A stretch of DNA of 64,000 nucleotides from Nematopogon swammerdamellus. Lineage: Eukaryota; Arthropoda; Insecta; Lepidoptera; Adelidae. A model generated the notes under the pieces. That model searched no databases. It was given only the letters and a program-made list of their open reading frames with translations, and was not told the origin of the DNA. Both the position numbers and the translations under genes were made by a program. The DNA is taken from NCBI GenBank assembly GCA_946902875.1, contig OX336349.1:11989891-12053890 (forward strand), given 5' to 3'. This document shows, in pieces, positions 22,376 through 33,800 of the stretch; within the stretch, counting starts at the first letter, position 1; the number at the start of each line of letters is the position of its first letter.

Positions 22376-22830
22376 ATTCTCTGTATGAGAAACTGTACCA
22401 ATTTTTTTCAAGGAATTTTTATTATAGGATGAAAATTGTTCAACTCTTCACCATATAGCCATAACGAAACACCATATAGAAAGTAAATGTAACAATACAA
22501 TTGCCGTACAAAGGTCGAAGGACTGAGTATTTTCACAATGTCACCATCGTCGAGGCATGCGCGGATCTCGAACCGCAGTCCGCGAGGTGATATGCTCTCC
22601 GTCCGATGCGCGACGAATCGGTAAGGAACAGTGCTTTGTGGGCAGACCGCATCAGGGGCGGGCCGACATAGCCGGCCGCCGCCGCCCGCCGCCGCCCCGG
22701 TCCCTATGATAAGTCGAGTTATTCTTTATTCATGGAGTAGATTAGTAGTCGGCTTTAAGAGGATCCTTATAAGTCAGCGATTTGTGGCCACATCGACTCC
22801 GGACAAAATCATTGGATTAGATTCGATCAG
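22376..22830. other. Gene-free stretch with GCC-rich patch
   Basis: About 22660-22705 is a (GCC)n-like patch (ggccgccgccgcccgccgcc). Nothing else recognised. Confidence 0.35.
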
Positions 22831-23240
22831 GTGAAGATTCGCGCCACCGAAAAACGACATCTGCCCCGTATTGTCCGTGAGTCGATATAAATTGCTAAAC
22901 ACGACAACTTCAACCGCGAAGATTCTTTCAAGATCTCGCCGATATGGCAGCCGGTACTGGCTACGCTGCAGTCAAAACAGAACTGAAGTGACGATTTACG
23001 ATAGCTCGACACCGTCAGCAATTTCTGTATGTCCGAAGAGGCAAGGAACGCAGCGAATCCGGAAGTTATACCTACCCACCACTAAAATTTGAGAAGCAGG
23101 CGGGCTCCTGTCAGTGCCGTGCTGGCTGCCGGAGGAGCTAGCACGTCCTCTTGATAACGGGTCCCATAGATACGGGACTCGAAACGTCGAGCTGCAGCGA
23201 TGCGCTCGCTATCATCGCACCGGTAAGCCGACTTCATAAT
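22831..23240 (+). mobile_element. Penelope-like element (PLE) 3' remnant
   Basis: The frame at 22831-22986 reads VKIRATEKRHLPRIVRES, stop, IAKHDNFNREDSFKISPIWQ, PVLATLQSK. The pattern RESIEIxKHxxNFNREDGxxLSxxW is typical of the region after the GIY-YIG endonuclease in Penelope-like retroelements. The downstream 23100-23240 block ('gataacgggtccc..gggactcgaaacgtcg', 'gcagcgatgcgctcgctatc') corresponds to the PLE terminal region that normally carries a hammerhead ribozyme. One internal stop; the RT part is absent. Dead fragment. Confidence 0.65.
23141..23193 (+). ncRNA. Decayed hammerhead-ribozyme-like core in the PLE remnant
   Basis: Stem II is GTCCC (23161-23165) / GGGAC (23174-23178) with a G·U extension. 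The GAAA box is at 23181-23184, followed by CGT. An upstream ACGTC (23143-23147) can form the 4-bp stem III (ACGT/ACGT) seen in PLE hammerheads. The expected CUGAUGA box reads TTGATAA (23151-23157): C3 is changed to U and the catalytic G8 to A. A short stem III fits the family, but stem I cannot be defined from this copy. Probably inactive. Confidence 0.45.
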
Positions 23241-24180
23241 TTAATAGGATCCTTATATATACCTAAAAAGTTAGTTTGCCCGCCCATCTAAGGAGAGCGA
23301 GCGAGATATGCCGTATGTTAGGAGAGCACTGACGATGCATTTGAACAATTGTTACGTAAGAAAAGCTTCAGGGTTCCGTATCCGTACGGAACGAATTCTG
23401 GATGTACACCAATGAATTATTCGAATGCTCTAATTAAGTGAAAGAAAACACCGCAAAGAAACCAAGAAACAAAATGAACCAAGAACAATGAATTCGAAAT
23501 TCGTCTTTCTGAACAAGGATGCCTGGGAATAATTAATTGCATTCTCACTTACTGTCGGGCACTGTACATACTATCATCTAATTAATTCGCAGTTTAAACT
23601 GACGTAACTAAATTAATTGGGCGTAAACACATAGATTTGCAATTTTCACACAAGATTCAAGTTTATGAATGAAATATTTTTTGTTCAGGAAAGTTATATG
23701 TCTGAACTAAGACCGAATTGTTGTAAAATATGTGAATATTGTTTTGAAATGTGCTAAGTTATGGATATGATAATTTCTATGTATGGTAAAAATCCCGGAG
23801 CTGAATCAGGTTGAAGCGCACGCGCTCACTCTGACCTCAGATCATTTTCTGACCTATTCGACATTATGTCTTAATACTTTAATAATAAGGTGCGAAAACC
23901 TTTGACCGCGCGCAGCTATAAAGCCAATAGCTTCATTTTACTATGCACTACGAGTGAGGAGATACTCGTATGTAATATTACAAGCAGTATTCATTTGTAT
24001 TTATAACGTTGAAATTAAAACAGTTATTGTATGTATACGTTTTCCACAGTTTGAAACTTGTATCAGTTCATATGTACATAATTATGTATATATCGTTTGA
24101 CAACCCAATCGTGACATTAGAATGTGTTCTATAAAGCTCATTGATTGATAATAGAAATAGTTCTGATTTTCTGTGTTCAT
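23241..24180. other. Gene-free stretch
   Basis: Only a scrap 'agggttccgtatccgtacggaac' (about 23370), again both ends of the gggttccgta repeat fused. No gene. Confidence 0.4.
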
Positions 24181-24417
24181 CTTACCTTACTTGGTAGTTG
24201 GTAGTAGGGTTTAACCCCCCGGGTTGGTGCCACAGCACTGAATGAAAAGTTGGTTGAAACGGCTATGTAAATAGTTCGTGTTTTCCTTCCAGCTCAGTGT
24301 AGCCGGCACGACCTAAGGGAAGCACTGGCACGGTACCTAGTTCACCAAGGCGTTATGGGCTGACATCACAGATGTAGTAGGTGATGTAGCCAACTGTGAC
24401 AATTTCCATAAAAAAAG
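24181..24417 (+). mobile_element. Modular SINE body, 5'-truncated copy
   Basis: Contains the shared body (ggtagtagggtttaacccc, cggctatgtaaatagttcgtg, agtgtagccggcacgacc) and 3' end (gggctgacatcaca, gtgatgtagccaact, tttccat) with an A8 tail. The head is missing. The 3' end holds the conserved small hairpin ACATCAC..GTGATGT. Pol III promoter elements are absent, so this copy is not transcribable on its own. Confidence 0.85.
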
Positions 24418-24477
24418 AGTTTAGTTCATTACTATTGTATTGTATATGTAATTTCATACATAGGTACCTATGTGTAC

Positions 24478-24508
24478 CTACCTAACCTAACTAACCTAAC
24501 TAACCTAC
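24478..24508. repeat. Short (CTAACCTAA)-like tract
   Basis: Alternating 'cctaac' and 'ctaacctaac' for about 30 bp, related to the insect telomere unit TTAGG but with a 9-bp period (ttagttagg). Too short to be a functional telomere relic. Confidence 0.4.
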
Positions 24509-24640
24509 TCTTGATACATCATACGTCGACAATTTCGCCATTTATATTTCAATGCGAGGAATGAACTAACAAACGTCGCAAGTCACAATTTTTTGTTATT
24601 ATTTACCTTATAAGTATTATAATTAACATACATACTACAC

Positions 24641-24840
24641 GCTGTATCCCGATAATCGGGGTAAGCAGAATAATTAGTGTTGTGCTGCAAGTACTCTTGT
24701 AAATTACAGTACAACACCGACCACCACGTTTAGCAAAGTATTAGCACGGAATCTTGTCCTTATCCCTTAGTAGTCTTTATTGCATGCACGGGGAGAGATG
24801 CAGTCTGGCTATTCTTTTTAAGTACCGACCCTACACGGTT
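24641..24840 (-). repeat. Repeat X, internally deleted copy
   Basis: Starts (plus strand) 'acacgctgtatcccgataat', retains the stem 'gtgttgtgctgcaag..cagtacaacaccg', lacks about 100 bp relative to 6580-6896 between 'gcaaagtatt' and 'agcacggaatctt', and ends 'agtaccgaccctacacgg'. Confidence 0.7.
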
Positions 24841-25072
24841 CTTTCGGTATAATAATTAACTTACAAAATAATGAACCCTTACTACCGCTCACAAGAACAT
24901 GATTATGAACACAAACATAGCGTGATGCTCGTGAACGCGTGCTGTTTGTGGAGACTGGCCTGCTCCAATTGGCTCCAACATGTTACATGAATGGTTTACG
25001 CTTATAGAAAAAATGTTGTATTTGTGATACATTTTTAGAAATAGTGATGACTCGTACTGTGTCAGTCAGTGG

Positions 25073-25247
25073 CACGGGCGTAGCCAGGTTTCGTTTTCGG
25101 GAGGGGTTTTAGAAATAAAATCAACGCGAATTATTTTACAACATTATTTTACATCATTCATTACAAAGAAATAAGTAATCTATTTTTCATTTCGAGGGGG
25201 GGGGGGGGTTGAACCCCCCCCCCCCCCCCCCCCTGGCTACGCCCGTG
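25073..25247. mobile_element. hAT-type MITE, 175 bp, with G13/C20 foldback
   Basis: Perfect 16-bp TIRs (cacgggcgtagccagg at 25073-25088, reverse complement at 25232-25247) are flanked by an exact 8-bp target duplication gtcagtgg (25065-25072 and 25248-25255). An 8-bp duplication points to the hAT superfamily. Near the right end a G13 run (25196-25208) and a C20 run (25214-25233) are separated by five bases, so DNA and RNA can fold into a GC clamp. No transposase; an intact non-autonomous copy. Confidence 0.9.
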
Positions 25248-25274
25248 GTCAGTGGAAAACATTCTTGTAAATGT

Positions 25275-25537
25275 ACACGTAAAACTGTAGGTCCCTTCCC
25301 TTCTTACCTTACTAGGTGGTAGGGTTTAACCCGCCCGGGTTGGTACCACGGCACTGAATAAAATTTCGATTGAAACGGCTATGTAAATAGTTCGTGTTTT
25401 CCGTTCAGTTCAGCGTCGGGCCGGCACGACCGAAGGACCGCACGCGCTGACATAGCACCTCGTTGTAGTAGGTCACCTACTACATCACGGATGTTGAAGG
25501 TGATGTAGCTAACCGTGTCAGTTTCCTTAAAAAAAAA
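25275..25537 (+). mobile_element. Modular SINE copy, body with tail
   Basis: Begins in the segment just after the B box (acacgtaaaactgtaggtcc), then the complete body and 3' end with an A9 tail. An internal rearrangement has created a perfect 9-bp inverted repeat (gtagtaggt/acctactac, 25465-25483) by partial duplication of the 3' hairpin sequence. It lies only 27 bp beyond the hAT-MITE. Confidence 0.85.
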
Positions 25538-27625
25538 GAGTTGAATGTGTAGAGCAATCTAGTAAATATGAAAACATTCCACAAATGCATCTCCCTCTAA
25601 TTCCAGAGCCAAGTGTATACAGTGACTACTCACATGGGTAGCAGTCTGTTGATCTGCAAGCGAGCCCACAATACTGCCGCATCATCGCGCCGTCTACAAA
25701 AAGGTGCAGTCAACGTAGTCACTCGGGTACCGCATGCCGCGCTCGTGCCAGTCACGAAAAACGCCCGGTCATAGCCGGTACAGCACGCCACTACTGCCGG
25801 CCGGCTTGTCAACGACGTGGGGAACAACTGTACGAAGATCGATAATATCAGAACAGATCGGCGGCTGTCACAACTGAGAACAAAATTTTAGAGCGTCTAT
25901 TCATCTGCGGTAATGACGCGTCCGATTCTAGGAAATCAACTCATAAACGGAGTTTCGGGGGCGTATTACTCACGTCGAAGGCATTTATTTCCATGCTTCT
26001 GGAAGAAAACGGATGGGAATTTATATACATAGAAAAAAAAGGTGATTCGCTGGAAATTTGTTCTATTTTACAGCACCAAGTGGAGGCTGGTTTGATACTT
26101 AACTCGCTACTTTGATCGGCCTGAGAGGGAAGATCCGGGTAACTCATAAAGGGAAATAAATAGAGTTAAATAAGTATAGATAAATAATTAAATTATTTCG
26201 AAAAGTTGTCTTGTTTAATATAATTGATTATTTTCTAAACTTATGTTGAAACATTCTGTAGTTAAAAATGAGATTTTTTCGCGAATTTTCGCAGGATAAA
26301 ACGTCAATCTTTTGCAACAAAAACATTGCGGCAACAAAATTCACAAAAAAGCCAAGGAATCTCCAAACAACTTCCCTTATAATATACTCCTTCCCATAAA
26401 CCACCAGGGCCGGATTGAGACTATTCAAATGAGGGGCCAGTAATGAGTGCTATGCTGTAATTTGGGGTAAAATATGTGCATTATTTAGCTTGGCCGCGGA
26501 CAGGAGTGCCCGGGGCCCAGTCTCGAAACGCTAAATTAAAAACACGTCAAATGTTAAATTGGACCGAGACATCTATTAAAGTCGGCCACGGTGCGGTTAC
26601 ATTGGTTTCTGTGTGACTTCAGTGAGTCGACCTCAGAAACTCAATAAAAATCACTTCGAACACGAAGATATCCTAATGTATGCTATCGCCTTTTTGGATT
26701 AGCTTAGATTAGTTAGCATTGATTGATGATATCAAGGCGATGTCGCCTGAAGTTTCAAAGTTATTTCATTTCTCCTTGAAGAACAGGAAGTAACCAACAA
26801 TTCGATGAGAAAATATAGTCATGTGTAACTTAATGTAGCATAAAAACGTAAGCACACAATGAGAAGCACATTGAGTTACATGTAAAATATAATTAACTTT
26901 ATATTATGAGCACATCATGTTGAGATAATTATTAAATTATTCAAAGAATTCATAGACCTGGCGAATCATAAACATAAATAAAAATAAAACTGTGAAATAA
27001 AGCTTCAAATAGTTTTAAGTTATTCTTTATAGATTTCAATAGGTTTAGTTTGCGATTGTGATTGTTATTTTTAATCAAAATTATAGAATAAATAAATTAC
27101 AGCTCTACAAAAATATACTATTATATCTGCCCCAGTGTGACCTACACTAACGCTTCACTAGAGCAATCGAGAAACAAGAGCTCGGAGGCTTTTACTTAAT
27201 TCAGAAGCGCAGCGGGTGTTCCCGAAATCGTTGGCCAGTCCTCCGTGAAATATGACAGCCGACTGTACGGCCGCCGAAGCCTCCGGGCGGTGATACACGA
27301 GCGTAGGAAACGAACGTTTTGCGAGCACAACCACAACCTTGTTAGGTGTTAATACGTTAATGTGAAAGTAAATATTAAAATTACAAATGTAGGGTTTTCT
27401 AGGAAAACGATGACTTGTTGATTATTTAAATTGAGAAACTATTTACAAAAGCTTGCTTTCAGTACGATGTTTACATTATTTTCACAGAGAAACAGCCACG
27501 GAAGCATTGCAGTCCTCGTATACGTTTGTTCGGTACCTACATAAGTTATTAGCTTCTGGCTATGTTGATTAAATTGACATACATTACAAATTTTTGTTCA
27601 AACAGTTATAATGATCATTAAGGTT
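25538..27625. other. Gene-free stretch
   Basis: About 25625-25820 is GC-richer with a 65-codon minus-strand frame that I could not assign. About 27130-27360 is another GC-richer, apparently unique block. The rest is AT-rich without structure. Either block could be an exon, but no splice-consistent frame is evident. Confidence 0.35.
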
Positions 27626-27846
27626 TCAGTCAGTTAGCTAGTCAGTCAGCGTGTAAGCATCCATTGCTGGACATACGTATCTCAAATTGTCCTCCAGTCC
27701 TCCCGGCCTTCAGCGGTACGGAACCACTGCTTTCCGCCGACGTGCTTAATGTCGTCGTCCCACCTGGCGCGTAGTCTTCCCACACTCCGTTTACCTGTTC
27801 ACGGCATCCAATGTAGGACACGGTTACTTCAACGGTCGGCGGGCAT
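27626..27846 (-). repeat. RTE-type LINE 3' end fragment
   Basis: Shares 'gtaagcatccattgctggac', 'cctcccggccttcagcggta' and 'ccacctggcgcgtagtcttc' with 17721-18005, with small deletions. The minus-strand frame is broken, and only scraps of the GKRSV..ARW region are readable. Confidence 0.7.
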
Positions 27847-30049
27847 TAAGGTTTATAATAAATTGATTTAAACAACTAAAATGAATTTTATTTCTTTATC
27901 AGACGACGACGAATCGTTTTAAGTGCACGTGTAGACAAACACCTACTTGGAAGCTGTAATGCTGAGCACCTCTTCAAAAATTATAGCATCCAGTTCTGTA
28001 GCTACGGGCTATGGGGTAAATTGTTGGGATTTTCTGAGGTTTTGTAGGAGCTTATAAGCCTTCTGGTGATGGAGTATGTCCATAATATTATGGTGAAGAT
28101 ATTTGTCATTGTATGTACGGGTAAGTAGCAGATCTAGAAAATATAATATAAATAATAATGTATAGAATTATAATAATTAAAATTAACCATGGAAATTAAA
28201 ATAATTGTTTATTGCCGTTCGTACGTTCGGGTTCACTTGAATGTTGCATTATTTGATTTTTCAGTCATTAAGCTTAATATATAGCTGACTTTAAATTCAT
28301 TGAATAATTGACAAAGTATATTAATATCTAACTATACAGAACAGCTTGAAATTCCCAAAAGGTACATCTAAACCTTATATAATGCCGCGCGACCCATACG
28401 GCGGCGTTCCACCGAGACCCATTTCAAATAAACTGCGTGACGAAAAACTTTTTGTCGGCATTTGAATAAACAAAAGCTGCAATTTTCGCTCCGGGAACAT
28501 TTATCTTCGATATAAGTGACGTTTAGGAGTAGCAAAACAAATTGAAACGCTCCTTTTAATATTTATGAATTCATTGAAAAAGTTAATTAAGTTTTAATAG
28601 AATTCCGAACAGAAGTATTTTTGGTAGCCAAAAATAGGCGGAGATCTCTTTAAAGATAATCAGTTTTAAGGTTAATGATGCTATTTCTGTTGGTTCTTTT
28701 AATTGTGTTTTCTGCTGGTGTTATCACCTGCTTAGTCCTTTCGGGAAGTCGGGAGATATTGTAAGAATGCGACGCGTTTAGATTTGTATGTGGTTCTTTA
28801 TTTTTATAAAGTTTTACTTGTAACTTTAATGCGATAGTTATTGCATGTTTTATAGGTATTTTATTGTGATGGTAACAATTTATTTTCTTATAGTAATCTG
28901 CAAGTGTTCTTGATACAATGGGACAAAAAAGTTTTGTTTTTTTACGCAAATCTTAATTGCAATTTGAAATGGAACACCAAAACGGCAAGATTTCAACGTT
29001 GTAGGTCCAACCTCAAACCTCGGAATTTTACGCGATAATTTTCCCAAATTTAGTTTGGAATGAGAAAAAAGTGATCAAAATATTTATGGTCGTCCGAGCC
29101 TGACACCGTGACGGATGCGTTTCGTCTCATTGTGTCTTTATATAGGTATATTTTTACGAGTTATATTTGCATCAATACAACTGCAGCGTGGTACGTACGT
29201 AGCTCTTAAATTCCGCTGCATTTTAATTGCTTCGTATAAATCACAGTACTTTTGTAAATTGGTTACGATCCCTGAATGATTTACTTACTGCTTTGACACA
29301 GAAATGCGTATCTTGTAAATCAAGACGGGTCAACATTTTAAATGCTTCGCGATCATCCTTTGTCCATTGCGGTGTCATCGTCCGCCGCATAATGAGATTT
29401 CGGAGAACATTTTGAGTCGATACGATATCAAATGCTTGTGATTAATGATAATTTATTAAATTGTCGGATTTCATAAGTTTATTAAATGTTCAAGCAGGAA
29501 AGGAGTTCCAATAGTTTTAAGTCAACATTTATAAATTAAAACTTATTTGTTTGTCTGTATGACTGCAATAAGCAGCGAAACCTGCAATTATATTTTAATA
29601 CAGTTTTCAATACATACGTATGAATAATTTTACTGAAAAGTTTACATATAAGAAAATCAAGCGCAAGAGTGCTCGAAAAGTTGAAGAAAATTGAGTTAAA
29701 TAAAAAATGTGTGAGAATTATAAATTCATTGTTAAGAGGCAAGTCCGCAACAAAAGCAAGCCAATCATGGATGTTTGCTTCTCAATTACCAACTGACACC
29801 ACGAGACAAAGGAATTAATCGATCTTCAGAAATGAAAAGAAAATGATCGAAACTAATGAATGACGTTTGTGTACAGAGAAGCGTACTGTAAACTTAATTA
29901 AGTTATTTCATCGTACATTCATCGTATTTTTTTTATTTACATATTTTCATACAATAGGTTAGAGATGTTTGAGGAATCCGTAAATAAGACTATTCCCCAA
30001 CTAATAGTTTGAAATTTTAAATAATATAAGTACCTTACTGTGTAGTGAA
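27847..30049. other. Gene-free AT-rich stretch
   Basis: No repeat or gene recognised. A 99-codon minus-strand frame (28650-28949) is composed of AT-rich codons and has no motif. Confidence 0.35.
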
Positions 30050-30292
30050 TACTGGGTATGCATCCCTACACGCTGGACCGGTTCTGCAGATCTTTCCTCT
30101 ACAGAACCGGTAAACTCTGGAACGCTCTCCCTGCCCATATATTTCCCCCCCAAGTATAGTCTCGGGTCCTTCAAGAGGCGCGTGAATAGGCACCTGTCAG
30201 GCCGGCATGGCATTCGTAACCCCCGTATACCACCGAATGTCCATGGCCGTCGTTAGACATGTCATATGTCGCGCTTTCTATAAAAAAAATCT
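30050..30292 (+). mobile_element. CR1-like LINE 3' end, family 2
   Basis: Plus-strand peptide RTGKLWNALPAHIFPPKYSL, then GSFKRRVNRHLSGRHGIRNP..NVHGRR and a stop at 30253-30255. After that comes a short 3' UTR ending 'atgtcgcgctttctat' with an A7 tail. Well-preserved frame across the last ~65 codons. This copy shows the ancestral CCCCCC run that became poly-G/C at 16680. Confidence 0.8.
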
Positions 30293-30869
30293 ATAATTTA
30301 AACATCGCGAACCAAATATAAACTTAAACCAAATATGATTCCCATTTAAATAATAAATATATTATTGTATTGTTGTGTTGTTGAGTGCTCTATACGTAGC
30401 CTTAGGCATTTGAATCCAATCCATCAACGACTTCTCCTAACCGTGACTTCTGTGTCCAGGCCTCAGCTTAACTATTGTTTACTTTTAATTAACTAGCATT
30501 TTAGATCGCATCCACTCGATGGGAACTATTGTTTTTAGACGAGTCGTGGATAAGATTTATTGTCTTTGGATATTTAACAGTTTTACTTAGTAATAATAGT
30601 TGTAGATGTAAGTACATTTTGATGGATGAGTTCACTACATCGTTAAAATATGTATTACACATTAGGAGCTGAATTTGATTGAAATAATGCACTGCAAATG
30701 ACTAAAGTGCTGTTTTTAAGTGACTACAGTATACAATAAAGCCAGAAGCAAAGCTCAACTATACATTTCACTTAATATGCATCAGTGAAATAGGTTAATT
30801 GACAGAAAATTATAAAAAACAAAAAATATTCGCCCCGAGGATGTGCTAGATCTGTTATACGAATTACAG
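30293..30869. other. Gene-free stretch
   Basis: Unassigned AT-rich sequence. Confidence 0.35.
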
Positions 30870-31047
30870 ACAGGTCTGTTAACCAAAGCTGGCGCGTGCA
30901 CAGTACTCACACCAATGCAATTGTGCTAGTGCGAGTGAGACAGATCGGGACATACGCATCACGAAAACCCGATCCGTCTCACTCGCACTTGCACAATTAC
31001 ATTGGTGTGAGTACTATGCACGCGCCAGCTTTGGTTAACAGACCTGT
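30870..31047. mobile_element. Foldback MITE, 80-bp arms, 18-bp loop
   Basis: Left arm 30870-30949 and right arm 30968-31047 are inverted repeats with 4 mismatches in 80. The arms are GC-balanced (aagctggcgcgtgca, gtgcgagtgagac), unlike the AT-rich surround. Ends are acaggtct..agacctgt. No target duplication recognised. High arm identity suggests a recent insertion or ongoing arm homogenisation. Confidence 0.9.
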
Positions 31048-32029
31048 ACTAACGTAATCGAATGGTCACCTCAAAATAATTTAGCGTAGGGTAGATATTT
31101 TACTTTGTATCGACTTTCTACTCAAGATCTGTGTTTCTGTAGCGTCTGCCTAGTATGTATGTCTTAATATAAATAGCTAGGTACATAATAGTATTTAATT
31201 TGCTATTTGGCAGTATACAAATACGATTCTAGAATAAAATTATGTCAGTTTTACATGAACCAATGTAGGAAATAAATTTATTCAACATTAAAGGCCCTTT
31301 CATTTAACAAGGAACTTAAATCAAGTAAATCGGCTCGATAGTTATTGAGAAACATCGCTCAACAATATTGGCCTGGCCGCAATCTTTACTATACGCCATA
31401 CTCGTAGCTACCCCTTCCGCCACTTTAAGAGTCTACTGCCTCACTTTTGGTAGTTTAGGTATTCAGGAGAACGTGCCTAACAGGTACACACTGGTATTAG
31501 GTATGATGTCCCAGATTCCTACGGAATCGGCCTCAGAATCGTTTGGAGACCGGACTATAATGGGGGAAAGGTTTAGTTTATTGGAATTTATAGGAAAATA
31601 TTCACCATCGTATATTCATGCGTACGTAACCCTCACTCAAGCCCTCACCAGATCATAGACACATGGTAGCAGCAGAACAGAGCCACGTTGTATTTCGTAC
31701 AGCATAGCTACCAAATCGAGAAAATGTTCTTTCGTTTCTAGCGATAGCGATAGAACGGAGCAAGTTTCCGTCTTCTCACGCTTCCTCGCGGCTCGTCATG
31801 AGATGTGGCGTTGTAAAAATTCGTGTACGCTCCGTGCTCATTGTCTAGTTACAGATAACTTATTGTCCGGTCGCCTGCAGCCATGTCCGTAATAGTTTCG
31901 TAACGACGACGCGACCGCCGCGCCGCAGCCGCCGTGCCTCCGCCGCGCCGCTCCGAATGGTCCCGCGCGGCCAGCGGGCTTGATATCCACTACACGACAT
32001 ATCGATGTAGATCAACGATATTTAATTTT
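31048..32029. other. Gene-free stretch with GC-rich island
   Basis: 31890-31985 is a GCC/CGC-rich island (cgcgaccgccgcgccgcagc). The 96-codon frame at 31368-31658 lacks recognisable motifs. Possible promoter region, not supported further. Confidence 0.3.
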
Positions 32030-32168
32030 TTCGTATAAATAAATATCAATGATTTCAGATTTAGAGCAATGGTTTTAGCTTGGTTTGTAGAGATGAAGTT
32101 AAAACAGTGCTCTATCAATCTAAAACCATTGCTTTAAATCTGAAATCATTGCTAATTATTTATACGAA
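32030..32168. mobile_element. Foldback MITE, ~49-bp arms
   Basis: Arms 32030-32078 and 32120-32168 (ttcgtataaata.., atgatttcagattt, gcaatggttttag) pair with about four mismatches around a 41-bp centre. Non-coding. Confidence 0.8.
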
Positions 32169-33154
32169 TAAATGAAGTAATTATGGTTGGTGCTCATAGT
32201 GACAAAATTTTAAAAACTATAGTGGTTCTATCTTCACCATTGCGCGGCAGAGTGAACATGAAGAGCCAAATAAATACATATCCACGAATCTTACATAATA
32301 TTTATTCAAAAAAGTTGTCAAAACATATGCGAACGACACATTTTCAACAGGTAAACAATTAAATTCCCGTGTATTTGTTTTTCGTGTCCGCCATAGAAAT
32401 AGAGAAGCAATTTATTTCATTTCATTTCATACTGGTCGACTCACCTGTAACCCAATATACTATTATATTATAGGGCCTATTGCACAGTCTGTTCGGTTAC
32501 AAATATTTGCCTAGACTATATAGGCAAAGACCTGTAATCAAAGGCCACCGCGTCCTGTCTAACACACCTCTAACGCATCTTTCAATCTTTTTTTCATATA
32601 GTATAGTTACAAATTTTAGCTTAATAGCGCCCAGTGGAAACTCATGATAAGGTCGTGTTCTGGCTATTTAAATTTAGTCTAGAGACGTCGTCGGGTCGCC
32701 GCCGCCGCCTCCGCGCCGCCGCTGCCCCGCACAGCAGGGCGCACACCCTTAATTGGGAAAGCTATATTTTATTTGTACCGCTGAAGATGATGCGAGCATA
32801 TCGACTTGAGCGTTTAATGTCACATTTTATTGTGTTATTTCTCTTAAATATGGAGCTCACTTTGGATCCAACCAAATATGTAAGTATGCGGAATTTAATT
32901 ACATACGAAATATGGAAGTCTTACTATGTATGTATTACACTTTTCGGCTGTACAGAAGTCGAATATATTACGTAATGTAGTTTCTGTCAGTCAACCTAGT
33001 AAGTAAACAAGAACACATTAGCATTGTCAGTGTACAGGTTTCATCAACATATTTTCCTTGGCAGGATTGACGAATAAAATAGGTAATAAATAAATAACAA
33101 CAATTCAAATTGTTTAACTTAAAAGTAACCTAGAAGGTAGTTGAAGTACAAGTA
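32169..33154. other. Gene-free stretch
   Basis: A short GCC-rich block at 32695-32740 lies within an open frame of 113 codons (32634-32975) that starts from CTG. The composition changes abruptly inside the frame, so I do not call a gene. Confidence 0.35.
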
Positions 33155-33435
33155 ATCATCATCAGCCCGTTTCGGCCTACTGCTAGACATAGGTCTCTCC
33201 CAAGGAAAGTCACCACAGGCGATCTTCCGGCAATCTCCTTCATCAACTACCGGCAAATGTTTGCATGTCATCTGTCCATCGAGCCGGCGCGGCGCGGCGT
33301 CCCACGCTACGTTTGCTTGCACATGGTCTCCCTTCGAGCACCGTCCTACCCCAGCGTTTATTGGGTCTGCTACAGATGTGCCCAGTCCACTGTCACTTCA
33401 GCTTGCGAATATTCTTAGCAATGTCGACTACCCTG
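33155..33435 (-). mobile_element. RTE-clade LINE C-terminus and 3' end
   Basis: Minus strand: DIAKNIRKLK, stop, QWTGHICSRPNKRWGRTVLE, SKRSVGRRAAPARWTDDM, then two stops, LGRDLCLAV and a (GAT)n-like 3' terminus at 33155-33165. It is the standard RTE C-terminal domain with several nonsense mutations. The 3' end with a trinucleotide tail is diagnostic of RTE-type insertion. Confidence 0.85.
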
Positions 33436-33699
33436 GCTCCATTTCGTAACTTACACACAATAAGTATCTACGCAACACTCTATACGTGAGTACCGAACGC
33501 CAATGCAAGTAGAAGTGAGTATGTAGGTACACGTGCATTCTATTGGCAAGTCGTCTATTCAATTGCCGGTGCGATATTTATAAGGCACACCACAGTCGCC
33601 CCGGTCGCACGCCGACAGCTAAATAATCACCCGCGGGAGCTACGAAGCTCTGGGTGGACCTTCTCTTTCGAGATCTTCACTTCACTATCGTATCTAAAA

Positions 33700-33800
33700 C
33701 TAGCTTTGCCCGGGCCTCGCTTGCGTGAAGTCCTCGGCTTGAAGGAAAATTTTGCCTAAATTCGCAAAGTTCAAGTCAATAGGTTCAGCTACTCGTAGAT
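33700..33800 (+). repeat. Fragment of the 'tagcttttgcccgcgg' repeat
   Basis: 'actagctttgcccgggcctc' followed by 'gcttgcgtgaagtcctcggct' is a diverged copy of the terminus of the Foldback-like element at 46182. Related fragments: 36309-36545 (opposite orientation), 42245, 45085. Confidence 0.5.
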
